A DNA stretch of 64,000 nucleotides, from NCBI GenBank assembly GCA_018873245.2, contig JAEMBT020000006.1:2049855-2113854 (forward strand). The letters run 5' to 3'. Numbering within the stretch: position 1 is the first letter of the stretch; each line of letters opens with the position of its first letter. Below are positions 8,501-19,348 of this stretch, one piece after another. The position numbers and the translations under genes are program-made. The notes beneath the pieces were generated by a model that was given only the letters and a program-made list of their open reading frames with translations, made no database searches and had not been told where the DNA came from. Origin of the DNA: Archegozetes longisetosus (taxonomy: Eukaryota; Arthropoda; Arachnida; Sarcoptiformes; Trhypochthoniidae).

Positions 8501-11500
8501 CAATAAAGCAATTCTAGATATGGGTTTAGTCACTAATGTCGGGGATAAAGTTGGCCGACCTTCGGTTGATTCGGGGAATAAATTGGGTTTTACCTTTACT
8601 GTATATGCGATTAATTATGAGGAAAATGTTGGAAAGTCTGCACCACTCAATATGCAATTGACCATTGGAAATAAGACAGTTTGGTCCAAACAGATTGAGG
8701 TTAAGATTACAGATAGAAAACATGAGAAATCGATCGCAAGAATGTTGAGCTCAACCGCTCAATACTATCCAATGAATGGAAGTCAAGGAAGTTTAACAAC
8801 TCTTACAATATTTACTGAATTTAGTGAAGCGAACACTTTCACCGATTTTTCAGTTGTATTAGAAGTTCCGACTGCCAGAAAAGTTCCACTTCTAGAACCA
8901 TGTTCTGCGAGATTTGTTAAGGAAAAGACCGGATTTAATATACCTTATGTTGAGTCCAAACTAATTGAAGCCAATATCGAAGGAAATCAGTTTGTCTTTA
9001 ATTTTGGTAGAGTTCAACTAATTAGGCAGAGATCTCCTTCAAAGAAAGATGAAAACACTTTAGTCACTGAAATCATACTTAAGATTGCATTTCACGAAGA
9101 AAACATTGAAGGTTAGGAACTATCATATTTTATTGACAACACTTTCTTTTTTGATCAAATTTGGGATTTGTATGTATATAAAGAATGAACGTAAACAATT
9201 TTAGCTTCACTTCAGATTGGGTGTAGTATTGTTGTAGTCACACTCATGTTTCCTTTAAGGTTAGGTAACGTTAATAAGGACAGACCATAATGTTAATAGA
9301 GTATTATTGTAAAATATCATTTGCAAAATGAACTGCATTCAATTCGAAGCAAAGCAAAGTTTCTTTTGCGGAAAGAAATTAGATGCCTCACTGAAGTCAT
9401 TTTTGGTTTTAAGATTTGCACGTCATACTAATATTCAAGGATACCGGAACCCGAGTGTATAGCTATTAGAAGTTTTTTTTTGTGAGAAATGAAAAAATAT
9501 TGTCTCGCGCGCTAAGTCTAATCAGTTATGACCTAATCTTGACTATGATCGTGATCTGCAATAATAATTGGTTAATTTTTGTTTTGTTTAAAATGAATGC
9601 ACGCTATCTACTAAGTTAATTAATATTATTGATAACAAAACCTGTAATAAAAATGAGATTTCGATACCCTAGTATGGCCATAACTCAGCGACTGTATACT
9701 TGGGGACAATAAAAAGTCCGATAGATTCTACGCTTTAAAGAACACTTTTTTACAACACAAATATTTTGAAAGTATCGAAACTTTAATCAATTTTTTACAT
9801 GCAATGTCATTATTGAGGAGTTCAAAACATTCGTAATCATATAGTTAATTGACTTTTAAAGAGTGGTATTCAGAATTTCCAAAGTCAATAACTCTTGAAG
9901 CTCTCAGCCGATATGCTTAAGACTTATATTTCTGGAAACAATGTGCAAAAACCTTTCAAATGATATGCATATCATCATCTGTTCCAATAGTTCCACCCAT
10001 GAACATCGGTGATATGCACATCATTTGAAAGGTTTTTGCATACAGTTTCAGAAATATGTCTTAAGTACATCAGATGAACGCTTCAAGGGTTATTGGCTCT
10101 GGAAATTCTGAATACCACTCTTTAAAAGTCAATTAACTATATGATTACGAATGTTTTGAACTCCTTAATAATGACATTGCATGTAAAACAATTGATTAAA
10201 GTTTCGATACTTTCAAAATATTTATGTTGTAAGAAAGTGTTCTTTAAAGGGTAGAATCTATCGGACTATTTATTGTCCCCAAGTATACTTCTTCCATACA
10301 AAAAAATTGAATTCGGTCTTTACAGCCTAAAGCACTGATAAATAGAGAATTGGATTAAATTGGGGGCGTTGTCAGTTAACCCGCAGCTGACATTGAACTA
10401 AGCCGCAGATTAGACTTAATTATATTATTGATCGCAAAAAATATGAATATCTAAACCTTAAAATAACTTCATTAGGTAAAAGCTTATCGGCAAACGTAAA
10501 AGTCATGAGTGGAGCAAAACCTATTAATGTTAAAACTGAAAGCATTAAGATTGAATCTGAAAAGAAGTCAGATCCTCCTGAGATTAGTGTTCAGAAAGTG
10601 GTTCCTTGGGAAGAGCTGTTCATCGATGGCGGCATGTCTGTCAACATTGAGATGGAATTACCCACCAGTGCTGCCTATGAAGATGTCAAAATCGAAGTTC
10701 ACGGCAATAATGACACAGCGCTTACTTTGCCTGAAATCAATATTTGCCGATTCGAAGTCGCAAAAGTTGGTCGATCGATGCCTTGTTCTTGTGTTGGAAT
10801 TCAAAATATCAATCAAAATAAAATTGGTTATGAGAAGATTATGAATAAAAATACAACACTTAACGATTATTCGGTTATGAGTTTGGGAGACGTTTTGGTA
10901 CAACAAACACCGTCTCCTGAGTCAGAGCGAAAGCTTAAGCTTAATTTTGTAGCTACTATCTTGGATGGAGTGACGTTCCCCTCAGGATTGAATTATCCGT
11001 TCTATGTTGGGGTTACTATCGGTCAAAATAATATTTGGTCAACAAATATGAGTTTTCCCATGAAATCAGAGCCGCCGCCGGACTTGCCCTCAACCATAAA
11101 ACCTAATTTGATCTCGAAATTAGTTAATAATTCGTCAGTCATTCCCGGATACACAACAAATGCTGTGATAAGACTCGAAATTCCACCTAATACTATAACT
11201 TCTTATTCTGTTGAAGTCGTAGCAGCTGATGAAGAAGTGGCCATTTGTGGTCTTTGGATCAGTCACGTGGGTAGAAATATGCCATGTCTCGACAAAGACA
11301 CTAAAGCTAATTATGAAGTGAGACGTATTGGAGAAAATAGTAAGGCGAACATGACTTTCAAGATAGTTGCCAATACGGGTCCGACTTATCTGTTATCACC
11401 AAAGATGAGAAATATGCCAATACTATAGAATTCACGACAATGATTAGAGTGAAAGGTAGTGCTAAAGGCAACAAATCAATACAAATAGTGACTAAGTATG

Positions 11501-14500
11501 GACAAAGCGAACAAACCATTGAAAATAATTTGGAAATTCCAGTCAGTGATAAGTCTTATACAGAAGTCAAAGATTTTAAAGCACCAAAACTTTTTAAGTT
11601 CAACACATCCGATGGTTCGAGGATTGCAGGAATTGGGACACCAATGCTTCTAAACTTCGATATCGAATTGGAGGAAAATTCTCAGGCACCTATTCGGGCA
11701 CTACTTTACAACCCAAGTAGATATGAGATATGCGACGCCGCTGTCATCAAAATTGGTTCAAACTATCCGTGTTTTTCTCCTCATGAGCTCAAGAAACATG
11801 GTTCAAATTTTGATTTAGGAATGATCTGTAATACATTCCTGAATAAGGAAAAAGCAAGCGAAAATAGTGTTCGTTTAGCGGTGGCCATCAGATTTGATAG
11901 TAATTTACAAGAAGGAAGATCAGTCAAACTTATCGGTCACGGATATGTTGGTAATTCTACTATCGGTAACCGACAAAATATTGACTTAACTGTTAAGAAA
12001 GATGTCGAACAAGTCCTCTCGCAGACTAGTGTAGCAAAGATAGCGCCGACAACTGTTGCTCCGTTTCCGGCTAAGATTAGAGATAAAGTTTGGATCTCAT
12101 TCAATCTGACAATTCCTCCCCATTCGACTGTTAGGGTTGCAGTTGAAGCTCGCGGCGCGGTCCATGAAAATCGGGCCATAATTACAGTTCATGGTCTTAG
12201 GATCACATCCGGTGGTCTCAACATAGCATGTCCTATGGCTAATGCAAATCCTAAACTTAAATTTGAATCAAGTATTGGCAACAGTCAACTCGATGTCGTT
12301 AAGGCTGATTTGGGATATCTATCAAACTTTGGGTTCAGTCACGCATTTGGTAATGCAGCTCCCGGTCATGATGATATCACTATTGAAGTATTAGTTCAAT
12401 TCAGTGATCATCCAATGACTGATGACAGTTCTGATCATACCGTCAAAATGACAGCTATTTTAGGAGATGAATTCAACTCTCAGTCTATAAGTGCCGCCAA
12501 ATATCTAAGAGTAGAGCGAACCAACTCCGAACGACCTATTATTGAAACTGAAATTTTGATCAATAATTCGACAGTTTATGATAGGGGACAAGTGATCGAA
12601 GCAACTGCTGTAATAAGACATTCAAATCTATCAACTGGAGAGCCCGCAAATCCTGCTCTTCGACTGTTTCTTCCACCGTTCATACAATTCGGAAAAATTG
12701 TTGCTACAAATTCAAAAGAACTGCCAATCATTCAAAATAACTCTATCGGTGCAACTGTTGATATAGTTGTGAGAACTTTTCCAAGACTTTTTTTAATGAT
12801 TGTTGTTTTGCAGACTCTACTATAAACTTTTTTCTATCAATATTTTAGTTAGCATGGATTTTATTTTCGGATGAATTTACAATAAACTTTACTTTGATTG
12901 TTGATCCTGAAAATCAACGTGGATATGGCAAGAATGAAACGGCACTTCCGACTCCTTATAGGATTTTATGCGAACATTTTCGAGTATCGGTTTCGTCAAA
13001 GTTTCCATGCAGTAAAATTAACGATTTCTCATATAAGGCTCGCAGTTCTGGTAAACATCCAATAAAATGATGAAATAATTGAATTCAAAGCAATAAAGGC
13101 TTCAAATAATAGATTTATCTATCGTTAAAGAACTTTCTTCTCGTAACTAACAGAATTGTGGTCTTAGTATTGAATCCTTTATTGCTTTCTATAGTCAGTC
13201 ATATATTTCTCTAAACAATATTTCACTTGACATACAATTGAAACCCATTAAACTTCATATTTATGATAGACTATAAATAGCGATCAAAAAGACTCTCATT
13301 TCAAAAGTCATTCAAAGAAAAATGCCTTTAAATAACAATAAGAAATATAACTTTTTACCCATCTATCCCAACCAATAGAGTGCAACAATTCGTTAGGAAT
13401 GGCTAATGGATTGATAAAAGACTGTCAAATAAGTGCCTCCTCAGCAGTCAATCACAACTATGCGCCACATTTGGCCAGATATAATTCGGCTAATTATTGG
13501 GCACCTTCACCACGATTTTGGAATCAACAGCAATACCTTCAGGTGGACTTCTTGAAGAAGACTCGTGTCACCAAAGTAGTCGTTCAGTCGCTTAGAGGTA
13601 CACGAAAAGTGATGGCTTATAGCTTGATGTCGAGCGACAACAGCAAAATATGGTCTCCGGTTAACAATATGTCCTATTTAAGTTATGCCGACGGCTCGGC
13701 TCAGGATCTGATTAAACAACCACATGAAGCGAGATATTATAGGTTTGTCATTGAAGAAGCTTCAGATCCTGGTCGTGAAAGTGATCAATACATAGCTGTT
13801 AGGCTTGAATTTTTTGGCTGTTACTTGGATAGCGAAGACTTAATAAGTAAAGATATGACGAACAAATATTTCAAGTCTATATCGATAGCTAAATAAGTGT
13901 CTATTCTATCTATTTAGACATGACCTGTCAGCAAAAACCTAATACCTGGTATTCTGATGACAGTGAAAGATCAAATCGGCACTTTTCTGTCGATCCGTAC
14001 AATAATGTAATTTATTTCTGTGATTCAACTTCGGATATGAAGTAATTTTCTATTCTAGAAATTTCAATAAAAAAGATTGATAAGTATTCATTTTTTGTAT
14101 ATATCAGTCATCAAATGTGCTATTATTCCAACTCTGGTGGCAGTTCTTGGAATATAATCGCAAGATCTGTAGACTCTATCGAAGGCTATGAACTCGCGAG
14201 TGGAAAGTTTTATGGTGTCGATTATGAACGTCCTGCATATCTCAGTAGTAAAGATGGCCTCAGGTGGAGTCCCGAATCGTACGAGAGTTTCAATCGGTCT
14301 TTAAGTAATCCTAAATTTCAGCGAAAAATAATGGTCCCCGCTCTGCATAAAGAAGGCTTGAGAAGAATGAATCTGAAGTCAGGAAACTGGAAGGGTATGG
14401 GTTTTAAGATGTTTTCCAGTCAATTCTATAGTTTTTTAATTATTTTATTAACTGTTCAGCACTTTATGATGGCCTCTACCATGAAGACAGTGGCATACCA

Positions 14501-14533
14501 AAAGCTTATTGGAACAGATGCTGTAAAAATTGA
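5491..14533 (+). CDS. Large secreted protein: signal peptide, EGF, cadherin-like, tandem repeats, F5/8C (discoidin)
   Basis: Eleven exons: 5491-5584, 6200-6295, 7041-7762, 7921-8127, 8226-9111, 10476-12768, 12849-13050, 13379-13846, 13918-14041, 14108-14394, 14460-14533. All introns are GT..AG and phases agree, given one apparent 1-nt frameshift near 11375. The product is about 1,817 aa. Domains in order: signal peptide (1-30); tenascin-like EGF unit (34-60); cadherin-like repeat (65-182); an RIRR furin-type site (186-189); about 1,250 residues of beta-rich repeats, four of which carry a C-x12-C motif with G-x3-P before the second Cys; F5/8 type C domain (about 1502-1648); and a C-terminal module ending in W-x2-CC. 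No transmembrane segment is seen, so it is probably secreted or matrix-bound. I know the domain types but not this combination. Adhesion or extracellular-matrix function is inference. The start is well supported by the signal peptide. Confidence 0.8.
5585..6199 (+). other. Intron 1 of the secreted-protein gene, with a fold-back element
   Basis: 615 bp, donor GTAAGA, acceptor TTGAAG. It contains the inverted-repeat element at 5674-5911; the rest is AT-rich without features. Confidence 0.75.
5674..5911. mobile_element. Fold-back/MITE-like element, 238 bp, in intron 1
   Basis: Two arms of about 66 bp face each other with only a few mismatches: the left begins TGCATTGGGATAAAAATGTC and the right ends GACATTTTAATCCCAATGCA. 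Both ends carry the palindrome TGCA, which may be the target duplication or part of the repeat. There is no coding content. The pattern is that of a non-autonomous DNA transposon; I cannot assign a superfamily. Confidence 0.7.
6200..6295 (+). CDS. Secreted protein exon 2: EGF-like unit
   Basis: This 96-nt exon encodes residues 32-63. Seven Cys fall in the pattern C-x3-C-x4-C-x5-C-x-C-x2-C-x5-C with G-K-C-x-C and W-E-G-V-N-C, close to tenascin/teneurin-type EGF repeats. Exons of phase 1-1 encoding one EGF unit are typical. It was found by reading between the larger exons. Confidence 0.75.
6296..7040 (+). other. Intron 2 of the secreted-protein gene
   Basis: 745 bp, donor GTACTA, acceptor TTTCAG. 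AT-rich; I see no repeat, RNA or nested gene. Confidence 0.7.
7041..7762 (+). CDS. Secreted protein exon 3: cadherin-like repeat and start of the repeat array
   Basis: It encodes residues 64-304. The first ~118 residues have cadherin features: S-P-Q-F start, A-N-D-K-D, I-V-Y-E-L, L-F-K-I-D-N-K-S-G-E-L and a Y-S-I-V-I-R-A-K strand. The calcium motifs are incomplete. An RIRR tetrabasic site follows (about 7451), then a beta-rich segment opening the repeat array. The exon ends phase 0 at the GTAAAC donor; the open frame beyond it is intronic. Confidence 0.75.
7921..8127 (+). CDS. Secreted protein exon 4: repeat-array segment
   Basis: 69 codons, phase 0 to 0, beginning YDRVILDFGTV, a strand that recurs at the same place in later repeats (for example FVFNFGRVQ). 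Donor GTTAGT after a Pro codon. The flanking introns are 158 and 98 bp. Confidence 0.7.
8226..9111 (+). CDS. Secreted protein exon 5: repeat-array segment
   Basis: About 295 codons, phase 0 to 1. It joins exon 4 as ...TEALLP-ADDMRLAEVEVKEVE and covers roughly two beta-rich repeats without the C-x12-C pair, though it has a PC motif. It ends in ENIEG at a GTTAGG donor. Confidence 0.75.
9112..10475 (+). other. Intron 5 of the secreted-protein gene, carrying a long palindrome
   Basis: 1,364 bp, donor GTTAGG, acceptor CATTAG, phase 1. Nearly half of it is the fold-back element at 9694-10288. The remainder is AT-rich without recognisable content. Confidence 0.7.
9694..10288. mobile_element. Near-perfect 595-bp fold-back (MITE-like) element
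   Basis: The sequence from GTATACTTGGGGACAATAAA on the left returns as its reverse complement ending TTTATTGTCCCCAAGTATAC on the right. The two arms are about 285-290 bp each and meet near 9991 with almost no loop. Mismatches are scattered and few. The ends contain TATA, compatible with a TA target site of a Tc1/mariner-type or related non-autonomous element. There is no open frame. Transcribed within the intron, it would form a very long hairpin. Confidence 0.85.
10476..12768 (+). CDS. Secreted protein exon 6: main repeat array, with an apparent frameshift
   Basis: This is the largest exon. The frame is open from 10476 to about 11374, then continues in another frame to 12768. The switch needs one extra base (or two fewer) near 11373-11378. 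Three C-x12-C motifs begin at 10745, 11246 and 11731. A fourth, at the position equivalent to 12190, has lost the first Cys but keeps the second at 12229. Units are thus about 155-165 residues apart. The donor is GTGAGA, phase 0. Small-intron solutions to the frame change were tried and failed on length or phase. Confidence 0.75.
12849..13050 (+). CDS. Secreted protein exon 7: last repeat
   Basis: It begins LAWILFSDEFTINFTLIVDP and contains the last C-x12-C pair (first Cys at 12969). Acceptor TTTTAG, donor GTAAAC, phase 0 to 1. Preceding intron 80 bp, following 328 bp. Confidence 0.75.
13379..13846 (+). CDS. Secreted protein exon 8: F5/8 type C (discoidin) domain
   Basis: This exon encodes about residues 1501-1656. 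Discoidin hallmarks are all present: the opening Cys with LGM-x-NG-x-I-x-D-x-Q-I-x-ASS, the L-Q-V-D-F strand, the T-x-V-x-V-Q-x-R-G-like segment, Y-R-F-V-I, and the closing R-L-E-F-F-G-C. Such domains bind lipid, glycan or collagen; the ligand here is unknown. The frame stays open a little beyond the GTAAAG donor at 13847, but the next exon joins there in phase 1. Confidence 0.88.
13918..14533 (+). CDS. Secreted protein exons 9-11: C-terminal Cys-rich module and stop
   Basis: Three exons (13918-14041, 14108-14394, 14460-14533) separated by 66- and 65-bp introns. They encode about 161 residues: a segment with FCDST and MCYYSNSGGSSW, then YLSSKDGLRW, and a tail with LYDGLYHED and W-N-R-C-C-K-N before TGA at 14531-14533. 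The repeated W/D-G pattern suggests a small beta domain, possibly blade-like, but I do not recognise it. The hydrophobic run that appears if the frame is read through 14395-14459 is intronic. Confidence 0.7.
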
Positions 14534-16199
14534 GTGCATTTCAAGAAAAATTTGATGCTATGACAGTTGGAATCACAAAATTTATTTTCATTACTAATGA
14601 GCAATGAGTTAGTTGCAAAAAATATTGAAATTCTATGTTATTCAGTGAGGAAAATTTGATTTGATGTGAATATTTATTTCCTATATCCTTCATATAACTC
14701 CTTTCAATGATCTAATCAATCGTAGTACTGATCCAATGCTACGTTTAGTGAGGTGGTTACCAGAGATACAGCCTCATTGTTTAGTGTTGTTTAATAATTG
14801 AACCAAAGCCACTAAGCTTTTATAGGTAAACAATTTAAGTTATTTATTCAATTAATGTTGGTTCAGCTCACTATAGGAATAGTACTTTCCATTTGCATAA
14901 ATTATCTCTAAATTGTTGGCTTGTTGTTAGTTATGTTGAGTTTGAATATGAATCATTAAAATTTAATATAGAAAATGTAACGCTTATTAAGCACTCAAAT
15001 TAACTATTGAAATTATTTTATCAACAAAACAAATAAAAGTTAAATATTTTGTTTTGCAATAAGTTTATCACTTTTAGCTATATTTTGAGTAAGCATTATA
15101 AAGAATTAATGAAACGATGGATAACTATAAAGGATATATTCCTTGTGAAAAACTTTCTTCAAAATCACATAGATTGGACTTACCTTTCGACTTCTTAACC
15201 ACTACTTCTTCTGGTCATTTTTGATTTGTTTATTGGTTTGAACATTGTTTTAATTTTTTCTATTGTTTTGTTCCCTTAAAGTTTTGAAGATATTGTGAAG
15301 GTTATTCAAATTTTTGAAAGGTTTGCAAAAGTATTTCTTACTTTCGCCAGTACTACTAGCGAAAAATCGAAGCACTACGTGAATAAAATGACAATAAGTA
15401 GTGCCATAAAGAATGCAATTCAGGTTAGAACTGCAAAATTATTAGCTCTAATAAACTCCTTCAATTTTGTCTTGTATTGATTCTGTTGCTATCGTTGGTA
15501 ACAATTCTGCCTTATCATTATGTCATAAATAGGTTACCATAAGGATTATAACTGAATACGACTTCATTCTTATTTAATTGCTTAATTGAACTGCTTAGTA
15601 GTTGCCAATTATTATTTAATTCTGTATTTGAAGTAATGTTGTAGACAAGTTTTAGTTAAAAAGTTATCGAACAAACCTATTCGTCAAATTAATTTGAAAC
15701 TTTGAGAAAAATACTTTTTCATTCCTCATATTCTGTAGCGTGCGACTCGATCTTAAACTGGTGTCTTTTAGCTTTTAGCAAAGAGTCACTTTAAGTCCCT
15801 GATGTTTTGCTAATAGTTCGCAGTAGTTGTATTGCTAAGAATGAATTATTGACGCGTTTCACAAGTCTTGGATACGATTGCGTTCAAAGTTTGAAAGTCT
15901 CGTTTGACAAAATGAAAAGTGTGCATTGTATAAAATCTATTCAAATTTATGTGTTTTAGAATTTTTTTAGGTTTCCTATTTATGTTGCAATGCCATTGTT
16001 TAGGTTCCCTTAATTTGTATTATTTAGTTCGACATAAGCCTAAACTAAATTTTATACAAACACTTGGTTTGATAAAAAATTCGAAAATTAGGTGTGAGCT
16101 GTTCAAATTTTAGACAACTTTAATGTTTAATAACTTTTTATAAAGAAGTGCTGCATACGCACACAATAGATCAATTTAAAGGCATTTTATTTCTTGAAT
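14534..16199. other. 3' flank of the secreted-protein gene; no further gene seen
   Basis: AT-rich with only short, unconvincing open frames. The first AATAAA after the stop on this strand is at 15032-15037, about 500 bp downstream; AATTAA-type variants occur earlier. Nothing else is recognised. Confidence 0.45.
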
Positions 16200-16208
16200 C
16201 AAATACAA

Positions 16209-16800
16209 TCAAGACAAAATAGTTTCGGCATCCATACGATCCACTTTGCGCACTTTTCTGTCAATACCCTTCATTAGGTTGCGTACAGTATCCAAACTAA
16301 ATTTGGGCAATTTTATCTGTACCCTGCACTGCAATTGTGGTAAATTCTCTTCCCAATCGTTTCTATGCGCATTTGCGTTTCTATGCTTTGAGGAGAGCCC
16401 AAGACCGCTCAATCAGACGTTGGGAAACGTTTGGCGGATTGAATGGCTTTGGTACAAATTGACCCCCAATTCGAGAAGTTTGTCTTGTATAATATACTGT
16501 AGTCAAATTAGGCCAGAACAAATAAGGTTCACCACAAAGTGTGCTTCCCAGTCATTTACATTTGTGCCTTTTGCTAATCTTCGGTAACAGCGACTAGATT
16601 TTGTCGTATATCAGAGAACTTTTGCCAGAATTTTATCATCAGTTTTTATCGGTTTTCTACCCGAACCTTCTTTCCTATCAACACTAAGACGCTGCTTGAA
16701 AATTTTTTAATACTATAAGTACTTCGACACTTTTCTTACAAAGTGTTTGATCACTTTTGAGTCTGAGAGTTCGCGATATTCACAAATGTATTACCCAACT
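16209..16800 (-). pseudogene. Decayed mariner/Tc1-like transposase
   Basis: Read on the minus strand, fragments in changing frames follow the order of a mariner-like transposase. First comes an N-terminal helix-turn-helix stretch (VIKHFVRKVSKYL), then a basic linker (DRKEGSGRKPI), then a conserved C-terminal block (FVPKPFNPPNV...IERSWALLK). The 3' end has LPKFSLDTVRNLMKGIDRKV, ending at a stop at 16209. The middle of the DDE catalytic core is largely missing, and frameshifts and stops interrupt the rest. No terminal inverted repeats were identified, so the limits are approximate. It is an inactive relic. Confidence 0.65.
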
Positions 16801-18690
16801 TGAAATCAAAATTGTTTTATTTATCGTTTGCCGTTTTTGTTTTTGCCTTAACATAAGTGTGTTTGATATGATTTTAATTGTATTTTTAGCACCTTTACAT
16901 TTGGTGCTCGCAAAAATATGATAAATTTATCTTTCCCTGATAAAATATAAGCTTCCAAAGTTGTCGAAGGTTTTAACCGTTCACACCTTATATATAACTG
17001 ATATTCTGATATATAACTAGAAGGATACATTATATGTCTCAAAATTTTAGTCATATAAACTCTATTCTGCATCGTTAATGAGCCAAACATCTCATTAGTA
17101 GAAAGAAAACTACTAACAGAATAGATATTCCATAATTAAGAAATCTTGGTTCATTATTAATGATTAGATGATAGAAACATATTCATATTGAAAAAAATAA
17201 TTACCTTTTCTTTATATTTTACCGCACATATACTTTAGAGAACTCATAAATATAGAAAAATTCATCTGAAGCCATACTCTCCTACAAGTACACTCGAGAC
17301 TTAATTATATTTTCATATTAAGAATTCAGTTTCTCATAAGTTAATCAAAAAAAAATTTTTGATAAGCAAATCATTGAAGAACTAGGTCTATAATCCCGTG
17401 AAACTAACTCAATTAGATGGTGTGCCTATAAAAAATTCTGACATTGAAATTTTTGACTGTTGGTTCTATACGCCATATGATTTGATACAAATAGATTTTG
17501 CGATTACGTAAGACTACATAAGTATTTTTAAGCAGTTTGAAAATACTCGGTATAAGTCTTATTTTCAATTTTATCAATGCAATTTAGTGGAAAATTTTTT
17601 GGGTACTTTTAATCTACTTTTACTTTGAGCTGCATTACAAATCAGATTCTATTAAAGAATTGAATTATTAAACTTCAAATTTAGATTCTGCTTCAAATGA
17701 TTTGAAGCGAAACCAAATAAGACTGAAAAACAATTGCACATCAAAAGTAATTTTGTTGGAAAGTTAAACAAAGAATCGAGACCTTAAAACCTAAACAAAT
17801 ATTAATTAACAGCCAACTTGCATCTCAAGTATGATTGTTTGTGAATCGAAAAGAATTTTCAATATCTGTTCATTGCCTAAAAGCAGTTTTCAATGTTGAA
17901 GACTATAAGATTTAGTGAGAAATTGTTATTCAAAGCATTACCAAAGACAATTGCCTGCAAAACTGATCCGTTATTATTCAATTTTCTACATTTTGTTTGA
18001 GTATATTTTAAGTTGAAATACTTTTTCAATTGTTGATGTGCTTCCAGAAATGTCTTGATCTATGATGGTTTCAATAGTTTTTCTTTATTCAAATTACAAT
18101 TGTTTACATTTAGATGAAATATTTGACACACTTTTTCAATAAAAAAGCTATGAACAATTGATTTATACACCTCTTTCCATTTTTAATAACATGATTATCT
18201 GAAAATACAAAATATTTGAATCTTTCTGTTGGATAAGTTGATGTGAAACAAAAAATTTGCAATTAATTTTAATTATTTTCAATTGGATACTAGAATTGCT
18301 AAATTGTAGCTTTGTTTAATGGCTCAATAAATAAGATTAGTGTCCATTTAATCTAATTTAACTTGTCTTCACTTACACTAATGGCAATCAAATCATTTAT
18401 TATTAAAATAAACAGAATAAAGCTTCCCTTAAAAAGTCATCGAATGGATGGTTACAAGAAATTCGAGGCAAATCAAATGAGATAACATCTTGAAAAATAT
18501 TGCAGCTAAAAGATTAAACTATTAATTGTGAAGATAAGCGAATGTATATTTGAACATAAGTAGAATGGATTCGTAGGCAGAGCGTTAAATCTTAAATTCG
18601 AAATTACGATGTCTTACAAAATATTCTTTAATGCTCTAATTGTTATCACATGCTCAATATTGACATACCCAGACTTCAGTGTATGAATAA
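16801..18690. other. Intergenic between the transposon relic and the receptor gene
   Basis: AT-rich (runs of A and T, no long frames). The 80-codon frame on the minus strand at 16848-17090 has no recognisable features. This stretch separates convergent transcription units. Confidence 0.4.
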
Positions 18691-18696
18691 TTTATT
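18691..18696 (-). terminator. Candidate poly(A) signal of the receptor gene
   Basis: TTTATT on the plus strand (AATAAA on the minus strand) lies 54 bp beyond the receptor stop codon, the right place for a short 3'UTR. A second copy lies at 18396-18401. Confidence 0.4.
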
Positions 18697-18749
18697 ATTA
18701 GGACCAATTTGAGCGAACTATAACTTTTCAGCTTAATCATAAGATAATT

Positions 18750-19348
18750 TCAGACGTGAGAGACGGGAACTGTTAAGAAGTTACCGTTATTACTGTTGTT
18801 GACATGATTTTTCTGAGTAGGCGATGAACAAAGCGACGTCACGGTTAACATCGATGGAGAACGACATGAATTGTGTGGCAATTCTAGTAAATTAGTACAG
18901 GAAGAGGAAAACTTTTTGCTTGGCTCATGGTTAGAGTCTTGTTGGGTATTTCTTTTTATAGATGGCGAATAAGAATTAAAGCTCGTGCTCGTCCTTCTGA
19001 CTGAGCCATTACTATAAACAGAGCCAGATCGATATAATTTGAAGGAATTCGCATTGCCGGCAATTATCGTAGAATAAGTCAATTCCGGTATCTGTTCTCG
19101 TTTAAAACATGGTAACCAACGACCGAACGTGTCTTTGAATGCGATCCTAAACTTACGAGACATTAGTTGATAGAGTATTGGATTGATTGTAGCGCTTAAA
19201 TAGTAAGTCACTCCTGATATATGCGTTAGGATTGTATAAACATTGATGATCAGAGGTGTCCGCACACTATTTCGAACTATATTTGTTGCCAGAACTCGCT
19301 GAGCATGAAATGGTGAATAGCAGAAGAAGAACGATATGACGACTGCAA
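18750..19348 (-). CDS. Receptor exon 3: TM6, TM7 and C-terminal tail
   Basis: 599 nt: completes the split Val codon, then AVVISFFFCYSPFHAQR (TM6) and TM7 with SATINPILYQLM. A long polar, Ser/Asn-rich tail follows and ends at TGA (18752-18750). The acceptor is TTTGCAG; the in-frame Met just upstream of it is intronic. Confidence 0.9.

Noticed and set aside
9694-10288. CRISPR-like or tandem repeat reading of the palindrome
   Set aside because: It is one long inverted repeat without spacers, in a eukaryotic intron.
11366-11447. A very small intron explaining the frame change in exon 6
   Set aside because: GT/AG pairs in this stretch give introns under about 80 bp, and the tested ones restore the wrong phase while removing conserved repeat residues.
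14395-14459. C-terminal transmembrane helix of the large protein (hydrophobic FYSFLIILLTV)
   Set aside because: It falls in a 65-bp GT..AG intron. Splicing gives a better, Cys-containing C-terminus in phase.
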